Below, one piece after another: positions 1-10,300 of a stretch of 64,000 nt of DNA. Numbering within the stretch: position 1 is the stretch's first letter; every line of letters starts with the position of its first letter. The position numbers and the translations under genes are program-made. The stretch spans positions 2,603,027-2,667,026 of the forward strand of contig CM044962.1 in assembly GCA_024516035.1 (NCBI GenBank), read 5' to 3'. The notes below the pieces were generated by a model that worked only from the letters and a program-made list of their open reading frames with translations, made no database searches and had not been told where the DNA came from. The stretch comes from Bactericera cockerelli (lineage: Eukaryota; Arthropoda; Insecta; Hemiptera; Triozidae).

Positions 1-14
1 ATTTTAATTATCAG

Positions 15-175
15 CATCTGTGGCGTAACAAAGATCCCGAGTTCAATTCCCAGACTTTTCCAAGAAAATTCTGTTCCCTCCATACACGTGAGGCTGGCAT
101 TTCCGGACCTACCTACCCAGGCTGAGTTTAATGTGTGTAGTGTGTAGCTTTCCCAGAAAATGAAGGGTAAAACCA
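15..175 (+). mobile_element. tRNA-derived SINE, family C, copy
   Basis: The stretch contains a pol III B-box-like GAGTTCAATTCCC and a body reading TGAGGCTGGCATTTCCGG followed by an ACCCAGGCTGAG segment. The same body recurs at 11044-11188 (+), 30013-30095 (+) and 41460-41585 (-). Repetition within the window and the B-box are what is seen; SINE is the inference. It is probably truncated at the 5' side near the window edge. Confidence 0.6.
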
Positions 176-351
176 ACGTCCTGAGGTCCTGACTATCTCA
201 AATCAGGTCGTTAAAACCAATAGAATCATTGGTGATGAAACGAGCCTAGACATTGGATCTAGGCGTCCATATAATCATCTTACCACCATAATAAAGGTAT
301 CTGACGCTATCTGTGCATTTCTCACGGACATGCCACAATTTAGTACCTAGT

Positions 352-520
352 CATCGTAGCCAAGCGCTAGGCATTGCACGCATGGTGACCTGGGTTCGAT
401 CCCCAGCGGAGCAGGATTTTCTCTGCTCTGTACCTGGATGTTCGGGGAACGGGTACACTCATACCTGTGAGAAAAAATGAGTAGCGGCTTTAACGTGAGC
501 AGCGACCAGTGGCAGAGTAA
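352..520 (+). mobile_element. tRNA-derived SINE, family D, copy
   Basis: A tRNA-like head carries the B-box GGGTTCGATCCCC. It is followed by a body with TCTGCTCTGTAC and a 3' part reading GCAGCGACCAGTGGC. Related copies lie at 31075-31205 (+), 53175-53345 (-), 42885-42990 (-, 3' part only) and 15000-15085 (-, 3' part only). It is not a functional tRNA gene because no cloverleaf closes. Confidence 0.65.
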
Positions 521-589
521 TGGTTAAAAGGTACACAAGAATGAAATAAAACGAAAAAGTCCTCTAATTGTGCGTTGTGATACAACAAA

Positions 590-870
590 AAGGGTTGGGT
601 GGAAGAAATTGCCATAGGCAATAACCCCGCCCTTTAGTTATTATATTACATATGTATATATTTTGTTTATTTTATTCTTGTTTATATTAATACTGTCAAT
701 TCTACCGACCTCAGAACACAAATATGATAACTTACTTTTATACTTTAATTTTTATTGTATACTTTAATTGTATACTTTAATTTTTACCAATTTTTGTTTG
801 TATACAATATACATATAATTTATGTTCTTCTAATGAAGTTCATAATAATAAAAATAATAATAATAATATA
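590..870 (+). mobile_element. 5'-truncated non-LTR retroelement tail (family T1)
   Basis: The segment starts GGGTTGGGTGGAAGAAATTG, continues with CAATAACCCCGCCCTTTAG and an AT-rich run, and ends TTCTAATGAAG followed by TAA/AATAAT microsatellite. The same 3' end is found at 4441-4612, 10483-10545, 28856-29030 and 45164-45342 on the plus strand and at 8222-8428 and 37880-38083 on the minus strand. A shared 3' end with a simple-repeat tail and variable 5' truncation is typical of non-LTR retrotransposition. Confidence 0.6.
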
Positions 871-1199
871 AACAACACACAATGTGGGTTCTGTATTCAC
901 AAATGTCATTAATTTATTATGTCATTCCTTTAGTATACCTATGTAAAAAAGTATGATTTCTCAAGGACATGATTTGTTTTTTATGAATCATTATTATTTT
1001 TTAATAACATCTCTTAAACATTGAGATTCTTTAGGTCGGGAGTTTTATCATCCATTTGCTGAGAACACACGAAAAAAAGAAAATAAAATAACGAAAACAG
1101 TATGATGTGAAGGTAGGTGGTTCAAGTCCCAAGTTAAAGAAAAAAATAGTAAAGCGTCTTCGAGTCTTGCGATATAAGATAACTTAAAAAATAAACTTA

Positions 1200-2400
1200 A
1201 AAAAAAAATTGTACCTGCTGTTCGCGCCGTTTTCGATAGAGTTTCATATTAAATGGAGTAAATTAAGACCATTAAGGTAAACATATAAAACGAGTAAAAA
1301 AAAGACAAAAAAACCGACCCGCCATGGTAGTAGGTAATCATAGCCGACCTATTGACATGATTATCTCACTTACCCAACTCTGTGGAACCTCACCCAACTG
1401 GTTTGATGAAAAAAGATCGATCCGTGCACTTAATTTTTCGACCGGTGATCTCGCGATATATAAACGTCTTGAGGACCGGTTCTGAGAGTCCGTCCAACTT
1501 CTGAGGCGACGACCAGTACACTGCGAACCAGAGGGTACTGCCACCCGGGCCCATGAGTTGTGACGTCACGAGGTGATATAATGGGTCACTTGCATTTTTT
1601 TTTTTTTTTTTTTACAATTGTAAACAATTTCAGTAATCTGGTCACTGAAATTGTTCGTCAGTGATCCATTCTGTTTCTATGTTCTGTTCAGGTGCCGTCC
1701 ACACACGTGCAACATAGTAACAATCAAAGAAGTTCGGTAGAAAACCCACATCCTCATGGATAATTTTTGAGCATTCAATGTTCGTGTTCAGAAGCCGTCC
1801 ACACAGAGTGAATTCATGTTGCAGCAACATGTTGCATGTTGCACCTGTGTGGACCCAGAATTACGATGAGAGCAGCATCATACCTCACCCAACGTTTGAG
1901 CCTGGCCATCCAGAGGGGGAATGCAGTCAGCCAAGCGGGCTCATTCTCTTTCACAAATTCTCTGAATGAAGTGTTTGTCATAGAGAAAATAGAAAATACA
2001 CTTATGCGTAGAAAAAATCATAGTTCTAAATAAAAATACGTCGAACTCTTTCAATAACGCCAAAAGAAGAAGAAGAAAAAAAAATGGTGCAAGTGGCCCA
2101 TAGGGAGCACAATGTTCTTGAGTCGAGGAATTCCATTATCTTTTTATTGGTTTTAAAGTTTTAATGGCCTACATGACTCGGATGTTGTTAGGTTTATATA
2201 TTATGATCAGGACGTACGCAGTTCTTGAAATATCATCATTACCGTTCTCTTTTATTTTATAATTTTTTATTAACACTTTACAGGCATTGGTCATTCAGCC
2301 AACCCATCCTCACGTAGTGAGTTAATTACCGAACCAATTTAGAGTTGAGTGTAACAATAGGGTCTCTAGTTCTATACTAGCCATTTAGAACGCTAACAGG
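1200..2400. other. non-coding stretch, nothing recognised
   Basis: I see no convincing gene. A poly-T run lies near 1594-1612. Short ORFs around 1338-2033 overlap on both strands and match no family I can name. Confidence 0.5.
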
Positions 2401-2477
2401 TTAGGTAGAGAGAGAGTTAAAAAACGCTTGCATACGAGTCTGCAACCATTGGGACATTTTCATTTTTATAATTTAAT

Positions 2478-2650
2478 ATTTCGTTACATAATTTCGTCAC
2501 ATAATTTCGTTACATAATTTCGTTACATAATATCGTTACATAATATCGTTACATAATATCGTTACATAATTTCGTTACATAATATCGTTACATAATATCG
2601 TTACATAATTTCGTTACATAATTTCGTTACATAATTTCGTCACATAATTT
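2478..2650 (+). repeat. 13-bp minisatellite, CATAATWTCGTTA unit
   Basis: About a dozen near-perfect copies of CATAATTTCGTTA or CATAATATCGTTA lie head to tail. A second short block of the same unit lies at about 2983-3045 and is followed by the same GTTATGTGCCAGAGCAAA segment as the first. The whole block therefore looks duplicated. Confidence 0.9.
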
Positions 2651-2667
2651 TAGTTATGTGCCAGAGC

Positions 2668-2720
2668 AAAAAGTGTGACATAATATTTTTTTTACAAAAA
2701 AATATTATGTCACACTTTTT
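2668..2720. repeat. perfect 25-bp hairpin with 3-nt loop
   Basis: The left arm 2668-2692 and right arm 2696-2720 are exact reverse complements with a TAC loop. The arm contains GTGTGACATAATAT flanked by A and T runs. Confidence 0.9.
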
Positions 2721-3089
2721 ACCCAAGACACAATTTACTGTTACAACTCTTTAGAAAAAAACGCTTGCATACGAGTCTGCAACCATTTCGACATTTTCAT
2801 CTTTACTATTCAAGGTCCAAAACCCAACTGACCAAATTTCGTATTGTGCGCATGACACACACTTTCCCTCTTCTCTTAGGGTTGCAATATCGAAACGAAA
2901 ATATCGATATTAGGTATATCGATAATATCGAAACCATAATATCGATATCCGATATTGGAAGACTTCTCTCCCTTTATAATTCGATATTTCGTTACATAAT
3001 ATCGTTACATAATTTCGTTACACAATTTCGTCACATAATTTTGGTTATGTGCCAGAGCAAAGACATGAAAATGTCAAAAGAACACAATA

Positions 3090-3130
3090 CCTACTTCCGA
3101 TTTCTAATATTAGAAATTTTCGGAAGTAAT
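3090..3130. repeat. dispersed palindrome, copy 1
   Basis: CTTCCGATTTCTAATATTAG pairs with a downstream TTCGGAAGT. The same imperfect palindrome with its ACACAATAC flank recurs near 8685-8722 and, inverted, near 36903-36950. Confidence 0.7.
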
Positions 3131-3211
3131 ATATTTTGCTTAATGTTTATAAATTAAAAAAAAAAATATATTTTTTAAACCTCTTCATTTTTTTGTGAAG
3201 ATTATTAGTTG

Positions 3212-3359
3212 AAAAGTTATCATATTTGTGTTAATCACTTTCGTAATGTCACAACTACTCAAGCTAGCTTTACTAAATCTACGCTAAAACCGGGACTTGA
3301 ACCACCCACCTCTACGTTAAAAGTCCGCAGTCTTATCCATCAAGCTACTGAGGCCGGTA
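3212..3359 (-). mobile_element. tRNA-derived SINE, family A, copy
   Basis: On the minus strand the head reads ACCGGCCTCAGTAGCTTGAT, with a degraded B-box around GGTTCAAGTCCC, then TAGTAAAGC and a GTGATTAACACAAATATGAT 3' part. Other copies are near 1087-1190, 4882-4961, 6204-6345, 11189-11331, 38660-38804, 52024-52285 and 61500-61647. Confidence 0.7.
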
Positions 3360-3394
3360 AAAAATATTCATATTCAAAATATTCAAAAATAAAC

Positions 3395-3600
3395 AATAAT
3401 AATAATATCGCCTTATTTATACTGCCCGATTAGGACTATTAAAGTCCCATTATTCCAGCAGTAAGCCCAAGACATATTATTATGTGGTAAAAATCCCAAA
3501 TGGGAGGATGACTTGTCATGTCCCAACTGGGTTTCGAACCCACGACCTCTGGAGTCTTTGGATTCACAGAGTGCCGCCTTTACCACTGAGCTACCGGACA
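3395..3600 (-). mobile_element. tRNA-derived SINE, family B, full copy
   Basis: On the minus strand it begins TGTCCGGTAGCTCAGTGGTA (A-box) and has the B-box GGGTTCGAAACCC and a tRNA-unrelated body with CATTTGGGATTTTTACCACA. It ends in ATATTATT repeats. Other copies are at 4018-4226, 11701-11816, 41041-41252, 43099-43311, 57765-57850 and 60113-60230. Confidence 0.8.
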
Positions 3601-4017
3601 GAACAATGAGGCATTGCCGTACATAATTTCTGGCCCTAATGTGGCGCCACCGCACCGAACCACCTCCATAACAAGAAACCACTTTCACTTTCGAAGAAGA
3701 AGAAGAACCACCAAGGACATTGGCGTCACTAAGAATCAGAACTACTAGGATAACCGTATACACCAAACGCACGTAATACTCGTACACCTGATATTTACTT
3801 ATGAGACCACCTCGTTACCAAGTGGTTCAGTGAACTGTACACCTCACTCGGATAGTTTGATTGGTGGTCGGTACCAAACATTGGTAGCCACTGTGGTTAG
3901 TAACTCTAAGAGAGAGAGGTAGCTAAAGAAAACTTCTCACTTCTCTGATGGACTCTTATAACTGCACAAATTCCAACAATAACTTGTTGATGAACAGCTG
4001 TCCCGGTCCCTGCTTGC

Positions 4018-4226
4018 TGTCCCGGTAGCTCAGTGGTAAATGCGGCACTCTGTGAATCCAGAGATTCCAGAGGTCGCGGGTTCGAAACCCAGCCGGGACA
4101 TGACAAGTTATCCTCCCATTTGGGATTTTTACCACATAATAATGAGTCTTGAGCTTACTGTTGGAATAATGGGCTTAATAGTCCCAATCGGGTAGTATAA
4201 ATAAGGCGATATTATTATTATCATTA
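4018..4226 (+). mobile_element. tRNA-derived SINE, family B, full copy
   Basis: The tRNA-like head has matching acceptor arms, TGTCCCG at the start and CGGGACA after the B-box. A TAGCTCAGTGG A-box is present and the tail is (ATT)n. The long body after the tRNA-like part marks it as a SINE and not a tRNA gene. Confidence 0.8.
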
Positions 4227-4440
4227 TGAACAATGCTTTCTGCTTCTGCCATGCGTGTGATGTTACTCCAAATAACTCCAAGACCTTCGAGTGGTTCTTA
4301 AAAACATTATTCACGGCATGTTACACTTGTGCTTATGAAGAGAAAGTGAACATAATAATTGATGTTATGCACTGGCGATGTGCTCTGCAACACAATAGCA
4401 ACAGTACCGAATCGTAATAATAATAATACTCTTCAGTGGA

Positions 4441-4612
4441 AGGGTTGGGTGGAAAAGATTGCCTAAGGAAATAACCCCGCCCTTTAGTTAGGACATAATA
4501 TATTATTTATATATTTTTTTCTTTTTTTACTTCTATTATGTTGTGTTTGTAATTATCTCTGTTGTATGTAATATGTCTAATTAAAAAAGTGTAAATAAAT
4601 AAATAATAACAC
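4441..4612 (+). mobile_element. 5'-truncated non-LTR tail (family T1)
   Basis: It has the family T1 start GGGTTGGGTGG and ATAACCCCGCCCTTTAG, then T-rich DNA, and ends in AAATAAATAAATAAT. Confidence 0.6.
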
Positions 4613-4619
4613 TCTTAAG

Positions 4620-4815
4620 TGGAAGGTAACCACCAGGCGAGGTTAATGCTCAAAGTATTTTCTACCATCTAAATATCAGAGTCTTATTATTATGTGGTCA
4701 CCTTCTCAAATTAATGAGGACAAATTCGTGCACTGGGTGGGATTCGAACCAACGGATGCCTACGCTACCTGGATTAACAGACTAGCGCGTTAACCACTTG
4801 ACTACCAGTGCACTT
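4620..4815 (-). mobile_element. tRNA-derived SINE, family G, copy
   Basis: Read on the minus strand, a tRNA-like head (GCACTGGTAGTCAAGTGG, B-box GGTTCGAATCCC) is followed by CATAATAATAAGACTCTGA and AACCTCGCCTGGTGG. Partial copies are at 8840-8996 (+) and 36820-36900 (+). Confidence 0.65.
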
Positions 4816-4881
4816 CGTAACTATGTTAATCGCAATATTCTCATTCATGATGACGTCAGAAATTCTCATGTTATAAAATTG

Positions 4882-4961
4882 TCGTCTGACTTGGGTCTTG
4901 AACCACCGACCTCCAGGTTACGAGTCCACCACGTTATGGATCCAGCTACTGAGGTCGGTAA
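4882..4961 (-). mobile_element. SINE family A, 5' part
   Basis: Only the tRNA-like head survives, with the ACCGACCTCAGTAGC-type start and B-box GGTTCAAGACCC. Confidence 0.55.
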
Positions 4962-5149
4962 CACTGAATAATTATTAAGATAAAATAAAGAATTATTTGT
5001 AATAAATTTATATTTTTTACAAAATACATTGAATAATTATTGAGTAGCAGGGATCCAACTGTTTGAATTTTAAACAGTGTACTTTTCTTTTTTTTAAATT
5101 CGGGTTTAACGTCGAACATTGTACTTCTTTTTAATTCTGGTTTAACGTC

Positions 5150-5245
5150 GCTTTCAACTGCATGGTCATATCACGACGGGGGTGTCAGCCTTCATTCACA
5201 GGAAACTCACAAACCGGCAACCTCCTCATATTTACATCACCCAGC
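5150..5245 (-). repeat. dispersed repeat family H, copy
   Basis: The segment around GGTCATATCACGACGGGGGT and GAAACTCACAAACCGG recurs at 11570-11690 (+), 29095-29170 (+) and 55225-55340 (-). It is a SINE 3' body or an independent element. Its limits are uncertain. Confidence 0.5.
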
Positions 5246-6203
5246 CAAGGTTGGGCTGGAATGCTCGGAATTTTGTAAACCATATTTGTATGAGCGCCCA
5301 GAAATTAATTGATTATGCAATGTGCAATAATAACTAATTATGCAATAATAACAATGTGCAAGTAATGGCTGTGACCGCTCGACAAAGACATGCGAGGTTT
5401 AGATGCCCGTCATTGATAACAAATAGTGGACACTATATGTTAAAAGGTATTTTATATTTTACATAACATTTATTTGATGTATATACTTTATACACTACGG
5501 TTTATTAGATTATACAGTTCATTGAATAATTCTACGCGAGGTTTGTCACGTGAAAATGTCAGTTGTTGAGTAAGGTTCCATCAAGGATGTTTTGTGTACA
5601 TTTTCAGAAAATTTGTTTCAGTAATTTTTAGTAAATACTTACTGAGTGTCAACTTACTTCGTGTATCAACCATTTTAATGACGGAGATAAACCTTTGACT
5701 AGAGCTAATCAGCTGAGAAATGCTGTTGGTGTTTATCAATTACATTTTGTTTATTAAAAGCTTCTGAAAGTAATCCATTTACTGAAATTAAGTTTTGATA
5801 AAATAAATAAATGGTTAGAGTGAATGGTTAAAAAACCAATATATGGTTAAAAAATTATAAATTTTATCAATAACTTTTTGATCAATGCTTTTGTGAAGTT
5901 TGCCATCGGATGTTAATCAGTTTCCCATCGGAGGTATTTCGTCATGGAAGGACCGTGAGAATGTTTCCTCTCTGTCAGTGAAAGAGGTAACACTAACTTT
6001 CAACACGTGAACGATGGTAAAAGCGTGGACATCAAATCCATACGTCCATTCAAATCTTCCACCACTTACATAAATGACCATGCAGTTGAAAGTGACGTTA
6101 AAGTGTTAAACCAACAGACAAAGACAATCTTCCACCATCTGAATCGTTGAATGAGCTAACATCAACGCGTGAACTATTTGACACTGGAAGTCGCTTAGAC
6201 ATC

Positions 6204-6345
6204 TTTTTTTATATCATATATTTTTCTGTTAGTCACTTTCGTGATATCACAACTACTCAAACTCGCTTTACTAACCGGGACTTGAACCACCGACCTCCAG
6301 GTTATGATTCCGCCGCCTTATCGATCAAGCGACTGAGGTCGGCGC
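6204..6345 (-). mobile_element. SINE family A just upstream of a gene start
   Basis: This minus-strand family A copy is flanked by a 7-bp direct repeat AGACATC (about 6197-6203 and 6354-6360), which looks like a target-site duplication. It ends about 45 bases before the start codon at 6391. If transcription starts upstream, the SINE lies in the 5' UTR. Confidence 0.65.
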
Positions 6346-6390
6346 AGAAAACCAGACATCCATCCAAATCTTCCACCACCTTCGGAAACA

Positions 6391-6655
6391 ATGTCGCCAC
6401 GCCCCTTCCAACTCCTTCTCCTGCTGTGGCTGCAGCAGGGGGCGCTGGGTGATCGCACCTTCAGTCCCTGGGAGGTGAAGGGTGTGCTGGCCAAACTGGA
6501 GGAGAAAAACCGAGAGAAGTTTGACTTTGCCTCCATCGTGAAGCAGGAACTGAAGAGGGAGATGGCGGATGAGAACCCGGCTGTGGAGGCCCTCAGGCTC
6601 ATTGCCAATGCCGAGAAGCCTACCACCTTCTACGGGCCTTACTACATGCACAAAG
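6391..6655 (+). CDS. secreted tyrosine-rich protein, exon 1
   Basis: It encodes residues 1-88 plus one base. The start is the first ATG that precedes a hydrophobic leader (QLLLLLWLQQGALG). A charged helical stretch follows (residues 29-74). The exon ends YGPYYMHK, and the donor GTATGT is followed by about nine repeats of that exon end. Confidence 0.75.
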
Positions 6656-7342
6656 GTATGTTAGCATTACTACATGCACAAAGGTATGTTAGCATTACTA
6701 CATGCACAAAGGTATGTTAGCATTACTATATGCACAAAGGTATATGTTAGCATTACTATATGCACAAAAGTATGTTAGCCTTACTACATGCACAAGGGTA
6801 TGTTAGCATTACTATATGCACAAAGGTATGTTAGCCTTACTATATGCACAAAGGTATGTTAGCCTTACTACATGCACAAAGGTATGTTAGCATTCATACA
6901 GCGGGGGTTGACGAGTTGAGTGTTCAGTAATGGCACCACAGAGGGGCGAAATACCATACCTTGGGCGTCAAAATAAATTTACCTCAAAGGTAATAGGAGA
7001 ATATGTTGGTATCCAATCTAGAATATTATCATTTGCAAGGAATTTACACATTATGTTGTTGTTGTTGTAGATCTTGGCTACAGCTGGAAGGGTGAGTTAT
7101 GGTCTCCAGCCAACTTTATTACAAAGTTGACTCGTCCTGAACCACAAATTTCTATATGCGTTCAACCATCTCGTGGGGATTCGGACTTTTTCTTTATAAG
7201 CCATTAATCCCTTAGGAAACTACAAGTAGCCTCCTGGCTTGTGCAGGTTGGCTCATCTATTCTCTGTTTATAGTCCTCTAGGGATACACAGGTCCTCTCA
7301 CTGTTAAAAAGTCCTTCAGCCAGACTTAAACATTATGGTAAT

Positions 7343-7383
<41 letters not shown>

Positions 7384-10300
7384 TGCCGCAGGCGATAGAA
7401 ATGTGCATTATTGCCTCTGTTTCAGGAAAAGTATACTCAAGGAAATCGTACACCAAAGAGCCCACCCCAGCCTGCAATGTTACCCTCCTTGCTTCTGCTA
7501 AACATAATTACACACGCAAATATTCTTACTCGCAGAAATACTCCTACACGCGCAAATACTCCAACTCTTACTCTTACAAATACTCCAACTCATATAAACC
7601 AAAGTCAACAACGTCATACAAGAACAGATCTACATTCTATGGTCCATACTACATGTATAGAGGTAAGTTAATGCATACTAGGGTCCATACTACATGTATA
7701 GAGATAAGTTAATGCATACTAGGGTCCATACTACATGTATAGAGGTAAGTTAATGCATACTAGGGTCCATACTACATGTATAGAGGTAAGTTAATGCATA
7801 CTAGGGTCCATACTACATGTATAGAGGTAAGTTAATGCATACTAGGGTCTATACCACATGTATAGAGGTAAGTTAATGCATACTAGGGTCCATACTACAT
7901 GTATAGAGGTAAGTTAATGCATACTAGGGTCCATACTACATGTATAGAGGTAAGTTAATGCATACTAGGGTCCATACTACATGTATAGAGGTAAGTTAAT
8001 GCATACTAGGGTTCATACTACAAGTATAGAGGTAAGTTAATGCATACTAGGGTCCATAATAGATGTATAGAGGTAAGTTGATGCATACGAGGGTCCATAC
8101 TACATGTATAGAGGTAAGTAAATAATACATACTAGGGTCCATACTACATGTACAGAGGTAAGTTAATGAATACTAGGGACCATACTACATTTATAGAGGT
8201 AAGTTAATGCAAGAACAGATCCACATTCTATTTATTTTTATTTTTTTATTTAGAAACTCTTTATTAGTAGGAAGAACATTGTATATATACAGACAAATAA
8301 TGGTAAATATAAAAATAGACAATATTAATAATATAAACAAGGAAAAAAAAAAAAAAAACAAAATATATACATATGTCCTAACTAAAGGGCGGGGTTATTG
8401 CCTATGGCAATCTCTTCCACCCAACCCTTACTACGTCCCATACTACATGTATAGAGGTAAGTTTATGCATAAATTAAGATGACTGTCTCAAAATCGGACC
8501 CTTCCTCAAGGCAATACTTGAGTAAGGTCATAAATTGAGGACGCTTGGGAATTTTAGACTTTTGAAAGTTTTCCTGGTATCGTACGGCAATTTTACTTGG
8601 GGTCATCAATTTTTTGCTAATTCTTAAATACCATTTTGCCTGAACAATTAGGACACAAAAAAAAAAAAAAAAAAATTAACACAATACATCCGATTTCTAA
8701 TATTAGAAATTTCTCGGAAGTAATACAAAGATTCAAAGATACAAAACCGGTCTATATTTTTATTTATACTATAATTATAGAGATGTATTTATTAAAATAT
8801 AATATCCATACGATAGATAAATAACCTCAGTAGAATCATCGATAAAACGGCGGTTTTGTGACCTGGAGGTTGCCTGTTTGAGTACGACAAAATTTGAGTT
8901 TGTGATCACATAATAATAAGACTCTGAGGGTTAGGCGGTAGAACCTCGCCTGGTGGTGGTAACCTTCCACTACAGTGTTATTATTATTATTATTAACAGT
9001 GCAAGTTTAAGTATCTATGATATTGATCAGTACAAAAGGTTTAAAAGTACAGTGATATTCAATAGATAGTGGTAAAAAAAATATCCGAATTCTTTAACAA
9101 TGCTCTTAATAGACATTTGCATGGATTCTAAAAATAATATTATGGCCAAGTTGAACAAATTGTTCACGCTATTTTTTAAACAAACTCAAATAAAATTATC
9201 GTGTAATAAGCAATCTTCCCCATAAACACGATTTGAAACTATAACACATCAAAATTTATTGTAAAAACCCCTGGACAGCATCGCAAATCTGTCAGTAGAA
9301 ACTGTTCATGCAGGTCAGCAATCGGTGTCTTTGAAATATCAAACCTTAAGAATTCAATTCATTGAGGTAGAACAGCAAGGAAATGACTATAAAGCCGGAT
9401 TCTGCAAAGCGAAAGGTCGAGAGGTCCAGGAAAGAAAGATTGCAGTCTGGAAAACGACCGATTGAACCTTCAGAAGCAGAAGAAGTGAAACCGGTAGAGC
9501 CGAAAGTGACCGTGCTGGAAACCCATGGGTACTTCCTGGGAGAGGTGATTGGCATGGGCTCCTACGCCACTGTGAAGCTGGCCACCTCCACCCGCCACTC
9601 CTCCGTGGTGGCCTGCAAGATCATCTCCAAGGTCCAGGCCCCCAGTGACTACCTCAAGAAGTTCCTGCCGCGGGAGATAGACGTGGTGAAAGGTCTGAAG
9701 CATCCGAACCTGATTCGCTTCCTGCAAGCGATTGAGACCACGCATCGGGTGTACATCATCATGGAGTTCGCCAGGAACGGAAGCCTCCTTGACATTATTC
9801 GCAAGGAGCGCTACATAGAGGAAGAGAAAGCCAGGCAGTGGTTCGGCCAACTGGTGAGTGCCATAGACTATTGCCACCAGAAAACAGTTGTCCACCGCGA
9901 CATCAAATGTGAGAACCTGCTGCTGAACGAAGCGTTCGAAATCAAACTATCCGACTTCGGGTTTGCTCGGAAACACGCGGGCATGATCGATCCCAAAATC
10001 AAGCTGAGCGAGACGTTCTGTGGGAGCTACGCGTACGCCTCGCCGGAGATACTGAAGGGCGTCCCTTACATGCCGCACCAGAGCGACATCTGGTCGATGG
10101 GAGTCGTGTTGTTCGCCATGGTCTACGGACGCCTGCCGTTTGACGACACCAACTACAGCGACTTGCTGCGACAAGTTCAGAACAAGGTCGTGTTTCCGGA
10201 CAGCCCACAGGTGTCGGATGCGTGCAACGAGTTGATTTGCAGGATCCTCTCTCATGTGAAGGTGCGGAGTACGGTGGAGGATATCCAGAAGGATCCGTGG

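Noticed and set aside
1642..2033. Short ORFs on both strands with a possible transposase-like look
   Set aside because: I could not match them to a motif, and the frames are short and overlapping.
4018..4100. tRNA gene with closing acceptor stem
   Set aside because: The same head is repeated with one shared long body and (ATT)n tail at several places, and the anticodon arm does not form a normal 7-nt loop. It is a SINE.
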